Shown here in pieces: positions 34,554 through 42,008 of a stretch of 64,000 nucleotides of DNA. How positions within the stretch are numbered: the first letter of the stretch is position 1; each line of letters starts with the position of its first letter. Source of the DNA: Actinomycetales bacterium SN12 (GTDB taxonomy: Bacteria; Actinomycetota; Actinomycetes; Actinomycetales; Microbacteriaceae); assembly GCA_002837415.1 (NCBI GenBank), contig PJCV01000001.1, forward strand, positions 124,001-188,000, given 5' to 3'. Made by a program: the position numbers and the translations under genes. A model generated the notes under the pieces. It had not been told where the DNA came from. It ran no database searches and saw only the letters and a list, made by a program, of their open reading frames with translations.

Positions 34554-35384
34554 ATGAACCTGCTCGAAGCGCTCATCCTCGGCATCGTGCAGGGACTCAC
34601 GGAGTTCCTGCCCATCTCCTCCAGCGCGCACCTGCGCATCGTCGGCACCTTCCTGCCGTCGGGGGAGGACCCGGGCGCCGCCTTCACCGCCATCACGCAG
34701 ATCGGCACCGAAGCCGCGGTGGTCGTGTTCTTCTGGCGGGACATCGTGCGCATCATCGCCCAGTGGTTCCGCTCCCTCACCGGCAAGGCGCCGCGCAACG
34801 ATCCCGACGCGCGCATGGGCTGGCTGATCATCCTCGGCAGCATCCCCATCGTCGTGCTGGGGCTGCTGTTCCAGGACTCGATCGAGACGGTCTTCCGATC
34901 ATTGTGGGTCGTCGCGATCATGCTGATCGTCTTCGGCGTGCTGCTCGGCATCGCCGACCACGTCGGCGCGAAGCGTCGCCAGCTCGACCAGCTCACCTAC
35001 GGCCACGGCGCCGCCTTCGGGTTCGCGCAGGCACTCGCACTCGTTCCGGGCGTCTCCCGCTCGGGCGGCACCATCACGATGGGGCTCTTCCTCGGCTACG
35101 AGCGCGCGGCCGCCGCACGGTACGCCTTCCTGCTCGCGATCCCCGCGGTCTTCGGCAGCGGCTTCTATCAGCTGTTCAAGCACGGGGGAGACGCGAACCA
35201 GCACTTCGGTCTCGGCGAGACCTTCGCCGCCACCGGCATCGCATTCGTCGTCGCGCTCGGCGTGATCGCGTTCTTCATGAACTGGATCTCGAAGCGCAGC
35301 TTCCTGCCGTTCGTGATCTACCGAGTGCTGCTCGGCGTCGCGCTCATCGTGCTGCTCGCCACCGGCGTCGTCCCCGCCGTCTGA
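34554..35384 (+). CDS. uppP: Undecaprenyl-diphosphate phosphatase
   Basis: UppP removes phosphate from undecaprenyl diphosphate to recycle the lipid carrier of cell-wall synthesis, in the membrane. The 276-residue protein begins [20 protein letters not shown] followed by SSSAHL, has the second signature [20 protein letters not shown], and eight hydrophobic segments in the usual order. Length and motifs match the BacA/UppP family. It confers bacitracin tolerance in other bacteria. Confidence 0.96.
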   Translation: MNLLEALILGIVQGLTEFLPISSSAHLRIVGTFLPSGEDPGAAFTAITQIGTEAAVVVFFWRDIVRIIAQWFRSLTGKAPRNDPDARMGWLIILGSIPIVVLGLLFQDSIETVFRSLWVVAIMLIVFGVLLGIADHVGAKRRQLDQLTYGHGAAFGFAQALALVPGVSRSGGTITMGLFLGYERAAAARYAFLLAIPAVFGSGFYQLFKHGGDANQHFGLGETFAATGIAFVVALGVIAFFMNWISKRSFLPFVIYRVLLGVALIVLLATGVVPAV

Positions 35385-35388
35385 CGGA

Positions 35389-36234
35389 TCAGCGCTTGTC
35401 GGGACCGTCGCCGCGGCGGCGCAGATAGCGCTCGAACGCCTGCGCGATGGCATCCCCCGACGCGTCCGGCGAATCCCACGTGTCACGGGTGCGTTCGAGC
35501 TGCCTGATGTACTCCGCCATGTCCTCGTCCTCCGCCGCAGCCGCGTCGATGGACGCCTCCCACGCTGCGGCCTCGGTGCGCATGTGCTCGCGCTCGGGCC
35601 CGACACCGGTCAGCTCTTCGAGACGGTCGAGCAGCGCCAGCGTCGCCTTGGGGGAGGGGGACGCGGTCGCGACGTAGTGCGGCACGCTGGCCCACAGGCT
35701 GGCGGCCGGGATCTCCGCCTGGCTGAAGAACTGGTCGAAGACGCTCAGGATCCCGACCGGTCCCTCGTAGCTCGACCTGTCCAGCCCGTGCACGTCCCGC
35801 ACCCGCTCGTCCTGGCTCGAGGCGAAGACTGAGATCGGACGGGTGTGCGGAACGTCCGAGAGCATCGCCCCGATCGTGACCAGACCCGTGACGTCGTCGC
35901 GGAGCGCGACATCGACGAACTCGTTCACGAACGCCTGCCAGGCGCGCGCCGGCTCCGAGCCGGTCAGCAGCCAGAGCTCAGGGCCGCCGACGCTGGGGCG
36001 GGTGGGCCGCCACAGCGTCGCGTCCGGCCACCGCAGCTCCCGTCGTCCGTCGGCGTTCACCTGGGTCGATGGACGCGTGTACTGGTAGTCGAAGTACAGC
36101 TCGGGGTCGACAGCGTGCACCTTCTCGTACTCGCCCGCTGCACGCAGCGCGGCGATGGCACCACTCGCCGCCTCGCCGGCATCGTTCCAGCCGTCGAACG
36201 CGGCCACGATGATGCGAGAGCCGAGGACGTCCAT
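35389..36234 (-). CDS. PAC2 family protein
   Basis: The 281-residue protein begins MDVLGSRIIVAAFDGWNDAG with AAGEYEKVHAVDPELYFDYQ after it, and continues with ELWLLTGSEPARAWQAFVNE and GAMLSDVPHTRPI. This is the pattern of actinobacterial PAC2 (proteasome assembly chaperone 2-like) proteins. AAGGAG precedes the ATG at 36234, so the longer start is rejected. Its function in bacteria is not established. It is interesting beside PafBC because mycobacterial PAC2 proteins are sometimes discussed with the proteasome, but no proteasome genes occur here. Confidence 0.88.
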   Translation of the reverse strand: MDVLGSRIIVAAFDGWNDAGEAASGAIAALRAAGEYEKVHAVDPELYFDYQYTRPSTQVNADGRRELRWPDATLWRPTRPSVGGPELWLLTGSEPARAWQAFVNEFVDVALRDDVTGLVTIGAMLSDVPHTRPISVFASSQDERVRDVHGLDRSSYEGPVGILSVFDQFFSQAEIPAASLWASVPHYVATASPSPKATLALLDRLEELTGVGPEREHMRTEAAAWEASIDAAAAEDEDMAEYIRQLERTRDTWDSPDASGDAIAQAFERYLRRRGDGPDKR

Positions 36235-36307
36235 CCCTCTCCTTCCGGGAGCCGAGTCGATCACTCCAGGCTAGACCTCAGCACCAAGACAGGGGCGGCG
36301 ACCCGGC

Positions 36308-36313
36308 TAGCAT
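36308..36313 (+). promoter_or_regulatory. -10 hexamer TAGCAT, leaderless type
   Basis: TAGCAT ends seven bases before the ATG at 36321, which supports that start over the ATG at 36312 inside the hexamer. Confidence 0.5.
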
Positions 36314-36320
36314 GGGTGCA

Positions 36321-36998
36321 ATGAGCAGAAAGCCCGCCGCGGTCCTGTGGGACATGGACGGAACCCTCGTCAACACCGAGCCCTACTGGATGTCCGTCGA
36401 GACCGAGCTGGTCGAGTCCTACGGCGGAACGTGGACGCACGACAACGCGATGCAGCTGATCGGCAGCGGCCTGCTCGAGAGCGGCCGTGTGCTGCAGCAG
36501 GCGGGCGTCGACCTCGAGCCCCAGGAGATCGTCGACCTGATGACGGATCGCGTCGCCGAGCTGCTCCGCACGCAGGGTGTGCCGTTCCGGCCCGGCGCGC
36601 GAGAGCTTCTCGCGGATCTGCGCGCTGAGGGCATCCCGACGGCGCTCGTGACCATGTCGCTGCGTCGCATGGCGCTCGACGTCGTGGCGCAGATCGACTT
36701 CGCGGCGTTCGATCTCGTCGTCGCCGGCGACGAGGTCGAGCGACCCAAGCCCTTCCCCGATCCGTACCTCGCCGCTGCCGCGCAGCTCGGCATCGACATC
36801 GTCGACGCCGTCGTGATCGAGGACTCCCCGACCGGCGTGGCCTCGGGAGCGGCATCCGGCGCGGTCACCCTCGGCGTGCCGCACATCGTCTCGCTCGACG
36901 GGTACGGTGCAGACGAGCTGTGGCCCACTCTCGAAGGGCGCACGACCGCCGACCTCACCGACCTGCACGCCCGTTTCACGAAGGAGGGCGCCCGATGA
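36321..36998 (+). CDS. HAD family phosphatase
   Basis: The 225-residue protein has all HAD motifs: AVLWDMDGTLVNTEPYW (nucleophile and acid Asp), TALVTMSLRRMAL (Thr/Ser motif II), RPKPFPDPYL (Lys motif III) and VIEDSPTGVASGAASG (acidic motif IV). The helical cap after motif I places it with beta-phosphoglucomutase-like phosphatases. The substrate is unknown. It overlaps trmI by ATGA. Confidence 0.92.
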   Translation: MSRKPAAVLWDMDGTLVNTEPYWMSVETELVESYGGTWTHDNAMQLIGSGLLESGRVLQQAGVDLEPQEIVDLMTDRVAELLRTQGVPFRPGARELLADLRAEGIPTALVTMSLRRMALDVVAQIDFAAFDLVVAGDEVERPKPFPDPYLAAAAQLGIDIVDAVVIEDSPTGVASGAASGAVTLGVPHIVSLDGYGADELWPTLEGRTTADLTDLHARFTKEGAR

Positions 36999-38005
36999 GC
37001 GCCGCACGTCCCAGCGGTCCCTTCCGTGAGGGTGACCGCGTTCAGCTCACCGGCCCGAAGGGTCGCCTGCACACCATCACGCTGCGAGCAGACGGTGAGC
37101 TGCACACGCACCACGGCGTGCTGCGCCACGCTGACCTGATCGGCCAGCCCGACGGCTCGGTCGCGACGAACAGCGCGGGGCACGACTACCTGGCACTGCG
37201 CCCGCTGCTGCGCGACTTCGCGATGTCGATGCCCCGCGGCGCGGCCATCGTCTATCCGAAGGATGCGGCACAGATCGTCATGCAGGCCGACATCTTCCCC
37301 GGCGCCGTGGTCGTGGAGGCCGGTGTCGGCTCCGGCGCCCTGTCCCTCGCGCTGCTGCGCGCGATCGGCCACGATGGCAGGCTCACCTCTTTCGAGCGCC
37401 GCGAGGACTTCGCCGAGGTCGCGAAGGCGAACGTCGAGACCTTCTTCGGTGAGACCCCGGAGACGTGGAACGTCGTGGTCGGAGACCTGGCCGAGGAACT
37501 GGGCGCCCAGCATCAGCCGGGAACGGTCGATCGCGTGGTGCTCGACATGCTCGCCCCATGGGAGTGCATGGACGCCGTCGCCGAGGCGCTCACGCCGGGC
37601 GGCGTCGTGATCTGCTACATCGCCACCGCCACGCAGCTGTCGCGAGTCGCGGAGTACATCCGCGGCACCGGCCTGTTCACCGAGCCCGACGCATCCGAGA
37701 CGATGGTGCGCGGCTGGCACGTCGAAGGCCTCGCGGTGCGGCCCGATCACCGCATGATCGCCCACACCGGCTTTCTGCTCACCGCACGCCGTCTGGCGCC
37801 GGGCGCGGTGCCGCCCGAGGTGCGTCGCCGTGCGTCGAAGTCCAGCTACGGCGACGAGGATGTCGAGCTGTGGACACCAGGTGCGGTCGGTGACAGGCAG
37901 ATCACCGACAAGAACCTGCGCAAGCGTGTGCGCGAAGCGCAGAAGGCGGCGGGCGGCGCGCGGATCGCGGCGGCATCGCGCGAGGGCGAGCAGGCATCCG
38001 AATAG
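36995..38005 (+). CDS. trmI: tRNA (adenine-N1-)-methyltransferase
   Basis: TrmI methylates A58 of tRNA using SAM. The 336-residue protein has an N-terminal domain (FREGDRVQLTGPKGRLHTIT), QIVMQADIFPGAVVVEAGVG followed by SGALSLALLRAIG (SAM motif I), RVVLDMLAPWECMDAVAEAL (active-site D-P-W-like region) and HTGFLLTARRLAPGAVPPEV. The C terminus has the basic RRRASKSSYGDEDVELWTPG typical of actinobacterial enzymes. In mycobacteria the next genes would be the proteasome ATPase and Pup system; here a lipoprotein gene follows. Confidence 0.95.
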   Translation: MSAARPSGPFREGDRVQLTGPKGRLHTITLRADGELHTHHGVLRHADLIGQPDGSVATNSAGHDYLALRPLLRDFAMSMPRGAAIVYPKDAAQIVMQADIFPGAVVVEAGVGSGALSLALLRAIGHDGRLTSFERREDFAEVAKANVETFFGETPETWNVVVGDLAEELGAQHQPGTVDRVVLDMLAPWECMDAVAEALTPGGVVICYIATATQLSRVAEYIRGTGLFTEPDASETMVRGWHVEGLAVRPDHRMIAHTGFLLTARRLAPGAVPPEVRRRASKSSYGDEDVELWTPGAVGDRQITDKNLRKRVREAQKAAGGARIAAASREGEQASE

Positions 38006-38008
38006 ACT
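38003..38008 (+). promoter_or_regulatory. -10 hexamer TAGACT built on the trmI stop codon
   Basis: The TAG stop of trmI is the first half of TAGACT. The next gene starts with GTG seven bases later, without a Shine-Dalgarno sequence. Confidence 0.45.
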
Positions 38009-38015
38009 GGGGCGC

Positions 38016-38927
38016 GTGCGTAAAACGACCGCTGCCCTCTCGGCCCTCGCCCTCTCCACCATCGTCCTGACCGGATGCTCGGCCGCAGCGCCGACATTCG
38101 AGGGAGCGGCGTGCGAGCGCGACAGCTCGGTGGCGCTGCAGAAGTCGGTGAATGTGAGCGGCGACTTCGGCGCCCCGCGCGTCGAGATCGAGCTGCCTGT
38201 GCACACGGGCAAGCCCGCCTACGCCGACATCGTCACCGGTGACGGCCGGGCGATCACCGACAGTCGACAGGAGGCGATCCTCGCCCGCGTGCTGGTGAAC
38301 GGCACGACCGGGCAGACGCTCGACGCGCAGCTGAAGCTGTGGAGCCCCGAATCCGCGGGTGCCGAGCTCGCAGGTGCCGACGAGGCACTGAAGTGCGCGA
38401 CGGAGGGCAGCCGCATCGTCGCGTCGATCCCCGCCGCCGACCTTCCCGAGGGCGCCGCGCAGCAGATCGGCCTCGACGCCGACGACAGCCTGGTCGCCGT
38501 CTACGACGTGCGCTACACCGCCCTGGCCAAGGCCGACGGCTCCGCCGTCTTCAATGACGCCCCCGGCCTGCCCTCGGTGGTGCGCGCGCCCGACGGCCGC
38601 CCCGGTGTCATCATCCCCGACATCGCGGCACCGAAGAAGGCGACCACCGAGACGCTGCTGAAGGGCGAGCACGAGAAGGTCGGGGACGGCACAGCCCTCA
38701 TCCGCTCGACCTCCGTCGGCTGGACGAGCCGCAGCGTCGGGCAGACCACCTGGGACGGCTCGGTCACCAGCACCGACGGCCTGCCCGCCGAGGTCGCAGA
38801 GGCGGTCTCGAAGTCGCGCGTCGGATCGCAGCTGATGGTCGTCGTGCCGACGCAGTCCGGCGACGACGCCACCGTGCACGTCGTCGACGTGCTCGGTGTC
38901 ATCCCCCAGGAGCTGTTGAGCCAGTGA
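38016..38927 (+). CDS. FKBP-like peptidyl-prolyl isomerase lipoprotein
   Basis: The 303-residue protein begins with a lipoprotein signal (TAALSALALSTIVLTGC, lipobox LTGC). The C-terminal half, with EHEKVGDGTALIRSTSVGWT and TWDGSVTSTDGLPAEVAEAV and a final VVDVLGVIPQ, follows the FKBP pattern but keeps few of its catalytic residues. Such proteins are annotated as FKBP-type isomerases beside pafBC in Microbacteriaceae. It would act on the outer face of the membrane as a folding factor. The GTG at 38016 is chosen from the leaderless promoter, and the stop overlaps pafB. Confidence 0.75.
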   Translation: MRKTTAALSALALSTIVLTGCSAAAPTFEGAACERDSSVALQKSVNVSGDFGAPRVEIELPVHTGKPAYADIVTGDGRAITDSRQEAILARVLVNGTTGQTLDAQLKLWSPESAGAELAGADEALKCATEGSRIVASIPAADLPEGAAQQIGLDADDSLVAVYDVRYTALAKADGSAVFNDAPGLPSVVRAPDGRPGVIIPDIAAPKKATTETLLKGEHEKVGDGTALIRSTSVGWTSRSVGQTTWDGSVTSTDGLPAEVAEAVSKSRVGSQLMVVVPTQSGDDATVHVVDVLGVIPQELLSQ

Positions 38928-39934
38928 CGCCCGCCCGGATCCCCGCAGAGGAGCGCCTGACGAATCTCGTCGTGGCGCTGATGGCCACGGAGATCGGGCT
39001 CACCAAGCAGCAGATCATCGAGAACGTCTCGGGCTACCGGCAGCGCGTCGAGGCGGGCGCCAAGCCCGATGCCCTGGAGAAGATGTTCGAGCGCGACAAG
39101 GACGAGCTGCGTTCGCTCGGCGTCCCGATCGAGACGATCGGCGACCCCGCCGATCCGCAGGATCTGCGCGAGGCGCGCTACCGCATCCCTCAGGCGGATT
39201 ACGACCTGCCGGCTGACATCGAGTTCACCCCGGCGGAGCTCGCCGTGCTGCGCCTGGCGGGGAGCGTGTGGAGCACCGAGTCGGTGTCGTTGGATGCCCG
39301 ATCCGGCGTGCGCAAGATCCGCGCGCTCGGCATCGACGGCGACGAGCCGATCATCGGCTTCGCTCCGCGTATCGCGGCCCGAGATGCGGCGTTCCCCGCG
39401 CTGCAGGAGGGGATCGAGCGGAACCGGGTCGTCGTCTTCGAGTACCTCAAGCCGGGGGAGAAGGCGCCCACCCGCCGCCGCGTGCGTCCGCTCGCGCAGG
39501 TGGAGTACGAAGCGCGCTGGCATCTGTTCGGCATCGACATCGACGCGGATGCCGAGCGCACATTCCTGCTCAGCCGCATCGTCAGCGATGTGAAGGTGAC
39601 CGCGCAGACCTTCGACGTCGCCCTGCGTGAGGGCGCGACCGCCCGAGCGCTGGCGGGGCTCGAGGAGGTCGTCGCGTCGCAGATCGCCCTGCTCGAGGTG
39701 ACGCCGGGCACCGAGGCGGCGCTGCGCCTCGGTCGTCGTGCGACGCCGCGCGCGCAGGGGATCGCCGTCGGCTACGTCGACCGGCACATCTTCGCCGACG
39801 AGCTGGCATCGTACGGACCCGAGGTGCGGGTGGTGAGCCCGGCCGACCTGCGGGATGCGGTGATCCAGCGTCTCCAGGGAATCGCCGAGCATCATGCCGT
39901 CGACCAGGACACCGTCGATCGGAAGGACACATGA
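38924..39934 (+). CDS. pafB: WYL-domain transcriptional regulator PafB
   Basis: PafB and PafC form an activator of the DNA-damage response (including recA) in mycobacteria. The 336-residue protein has an N-terminal winged helix (AEERLTNLVVALMATEIGLT with KQQIIENVSGY), a middle region (FERDKDELRSLGVPIETIGD) and the WYL domain (RRRVRPLAQVEYEARWHLFG), where the diagnostic Trp-His-Leu replaces W-Y-L. It overlaps the lipoprotein gene (GTGA) and pafC (ATGA). The gene order pafB-pafC-tatA-tatC-helY supports the assignment. Confidence 0.92.
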   Translation: MTPARIPAEERLTNLVVALMATEIGLTKQQIIENVSGYRQRVEAGAKPDALEKMFERDKDELRSLGVPIETIGDPADPQDLREARYRIPQADYDLPADIEFTPAELAVLRLAGSVWSTESVSLDARSGVRKIRALGIDGDEPIIGFAPRIAARDAAFPALQEGIERNRVVVFEYLKPGEKAPTRRRVRPLAQVEYEARWHLFGIDIDADAERTFLLSRIVSDVKVTAQTFDVALREGATARALAGLEEVVASQIALLEVTPGTEAALRLGRRATPRAQGIAVGYVDRHIFADELASYGPEVRVVSPADLRDAVIQRLQGIAEHHAVDQDTVDRKDT

Positions 39935-40926
39935 GCACCTCGGGCGCACCGCTTCTCGCCGCCGACCGCGTGCGGCTCTACCTCACGCTCGTGCCGTACC
40001 TGCTCGAACGCGGGCAGGTCACGCTCGACGAGGCCGCGGCCGACTTCGGCGTGACCCGCGAGGCTCTGCGCGGGATGGTCGAGAAGCTCACCGTCATCGG
40101 CCTGCCGGGAGACTCCGGCTACTGGCAGCTGCCCCAGGAGATGTTCGACATCGACTGGGAGCTGCTCGACGAGCACGACATCATCGAGATCACCAACGAC
40201 GTCGCGCTGCGGCGCGTGCCGCGGCTGACCGCGCGCGAGGCGGCTGCCCTGCTCGCCGGGCTGCAGATGGTCGCGTCGGTGCCGGCCGTCGCGGACTCGG
40301 GCCTGGTCACCGGACTCATGGCCAAGCTCTCGCGCGGATCGGCCGATGCCCCGCCCGACCTCGTCGTGGCGCCGGCTGCTGTCACGGAGGTGCAGCGCGT
40401 GGTCTCGCAGGCTCTGCGCGACGGCGTCGCCGTGTCGTTCCGCTACCAGGCTCCGGACGCTCAGCCCACCACCCGCACCGTCGATCCCGCGCAGATCCGC
40501 ATCGACAACGGCCAGTGGTACCTGCAGGGCTGGTGCCATCTGCGCACCGCCATGCGCACCTTCCATCTCGACCGAGTCAGCGACGCCCGTCTCACAGACA
40601 TCCCGATCACTCATGCCGACGCTGCCGTGCCCGCCGAGTTCGGCCGCGGCGACGGACCCGAGGGCGAGGTGGTCGTGCGGATCCCCGAGCGGCTCGTGCC
40701 ACTGATCGGATCGTTCCCGCAGGAGGAGGTCGAGCGCGGCGAAGGCCTCGTCACCCTCCGCATCCGGATGGCCGACCCCCGGGGCATCAAGCGCGTCGCC
40801 GCACGCTTCGGCGGCGCTCTCGAGGTGCTCGATCCACCGCTCGCGCGCGCGACGACACACGACTGGGCGGCTGCCGGACTCGACCTCTACAAGACGCCTG
40901 AGCCGCAACCCGCCCAGGTAGACTGA
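39931..40926 (+). CDS. pafC: WYL-domain transcriptional regulator PafC
   Basis: Partner of PafB. The 331-residue protein starts with a helix-turn-helix (RVRLYLTLVPYLLERGQVTL, then DEAAADFGVTREALRGMVEK), has RLTAREAAALLAGLQMVA in the middle, and the WYL motif in IDNGQWYLQGWCHLRTAMRT, where WYL is intact. It follows pafB with an ATGA overlap. Its TGA stop overlaps the last base of a TAGACT element that probably drives tatA. Confidence 0.93.
   Translation: MSTSGAPLLAADRVRLYLTLVPYLLERGQVTLDEAAADFGVTREALRGMVEKLTVIGLPGDSGYWQLPQEMFDIDWELLDEHDIIEITNDVALRRVPRLTAREAAALLAGLQMVASVPAVADSGLVTGLMAKLSRGSADAPPDLVVAPAAVTEVQRVVSQALRDGVAVSFRYQAPDAQPTTRTVDPAQIRIDNGQWYLQGWCHLRTAMRTFHLDRVSDARLTDIPITHADAAVPAEFGRGDGPEGEVVVRIPERLVPLIGSFPQEEVERGEGLVTLRIRMADPRGIKRVAARFGGALEVLDPPLARATTHDWAAAGLDLYKTPEPQPAQVD
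40919..40924 (+). promoter_or_regulatory. -10 hexamer TAGACT upstream of tatA
   Basis: TAGACT overlaps the pafC stop codon. A leader of about 25 bases with TAGGAG as ribosome binding site then leads to the tatA ATG at 40953. Confidence 0.4.
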
Positions 40927-40952
40927 TCGCACCCACGATTTAGGAGCCCCAC

Positions 40953-41186
40953 ATGCTTGCTGGTCTCAACGGATGGCACCTGGTTATTCTCCTCGTCGTC
41001 ATCCTTCTTCTCTTCGGTGCGGCGAAGCTGCCGGCGCTGGCCAAGAGCATGGGCCAGTCGGCTCGCGTCTTCAAGGGCGAGATGAAGGCCATGCGCGAGG
41101 AAGACGCTGCCGACACCACCAAGAAGAAGGATGCCGTGAGCGACGTCGACCCCGACGCGCCCGCTGGTCCTGATCGCACAGTCTGA
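40953..41186 (+). CDS. tatA: Sec-independent protein translocase subunit TatA
   Basis: TatA forms the pore of the twin-arginine translocase. The 77-residue protein has one N-terminal membrane helix (GWHLVILLVVILLLFGAAKL), the hinge PALAKSMGQ and the amphipathic helix SARVFKGEMKAMRE, followed by a charged tail. The layout is exactly that of TatA/E. It lies six bases upstream of tatC. Confidence 0.97.
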   Translation: MLAGLNGWHLVILLVVILLLFGAAKLPALAKSMGQSARVFKGEMKAMREEDAADTTKKKDAVSDVDPDAPAGPDRTV

Positions 41187-41191
41187 TCACC

Positions 41192-42004
41192 GTGGCTGCG
41201 GTAGACGCTCGCGCCGCGAAGGGCAGCCAGCCGCGCGGTGAACGGCGCATGTCGCTGGGGGCTCACCTTCTCGAGTTCCGCAAGCGACTGATGCTGGCGG
41301 CTGCCGGCCTGCTGGTCGGCATGATCATCGCGTTCATCGTGACCGATCCGATCATCGCCTTCATCACCGAGCCGATCAATCAGGTCGCGAAGACGAGCGA
41401 CACACTGGTCGCGCTCACCTACGATTCAGTCACGGCCCCGTTCGACCTGCGGATGCGCATCGCCTTCTCGATCGGCATCTTCCTGTCGGCGCCGATCTGG
41501 ATGTGGCAGATCTGGGCGTTCATCATGCCTGGACTGACGCGCAAGGAGATCAAGTACACGCTCGGGTTCCTGGCCGCGGCGCTGCCACTGTTCTTCGCCG
41601 GATGCTACGTCGGCACGCTGATCGTTCCGCACGTCATCGAGCTGATGGCGTCCTTCACTGCCGAAGGCGCCACCAACCTCTACGAGGCGAAGAAGTACTA
41701 CGACTTCGTCTTCAAGATGATGATGGTCATCGGCGTCGCCTTCGTGCTTCCGGTGTTCCTCGTCGTGCTGAACTTCGCCGGCATCCTCTCCGGCAAGGCG
41801 ATCCTCAAGGGCTGGCGGGTCGCGGTGCTGATCGCGACCACCTTCGCGGCTCTGGCCACGCCCGCTGCCGACGTGGTCAGCATGCTGCTGTTGGCGGGGA
41901 TGCTGACCGTGCTCTACTTCGCGGCCGCCGGCCTCACCGTGCTGCTGGACAAGCGGCGTCGCAAGCACAGGATCGCCGCCGGCCTCGAGACCCGGACTCG
42001 CTGA
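41192..42004 (+). CDS. tatC: Sec-independent protein translocase subunit TatC
   Basis: TatC recognises twin-arginine signal peptides. The 270-residue protein shows MSLGAHLLEFRKRLMLAAAG (conserved Glu and Arg at the cytoplasmic entry), six hydrophobic segments, the loop SVTAPFDLRMRIAFSIGIFL and the FIMPGLTRKEIKYTLGF segment. Here TatC, TatA and the helicase HelY occur in the standard actinobacterial order. The start is a GTG at 41192. A separate TatB is not seen in the window. Confidence 0.97.
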   Translation: MAAVDARAAKGSQPRGERRMSLGAHLLEFRKRLMLAAAGLLVGMIIAFIVTDPIIAFITEPINQVAKTSDTLVALTYDSVTAPFDLRMRIAFSIGIFLSAPIWMWQIWAFIMPGLTRKEIKYTLGFLAAALPLFFAGCYVGTLIVPHVIELMASFTAEGATNLYEAKKYYDFVFKMMMVIGVAFVLPVFLVVLNFAGILSGKAILKGWRVAVLIATTFAALATPAADVVSMLLLAGMLTVLYFAAAGLTVLLDKRRRKHRIAAGLETRTR

Positions 42005-42008
42005 CAGC

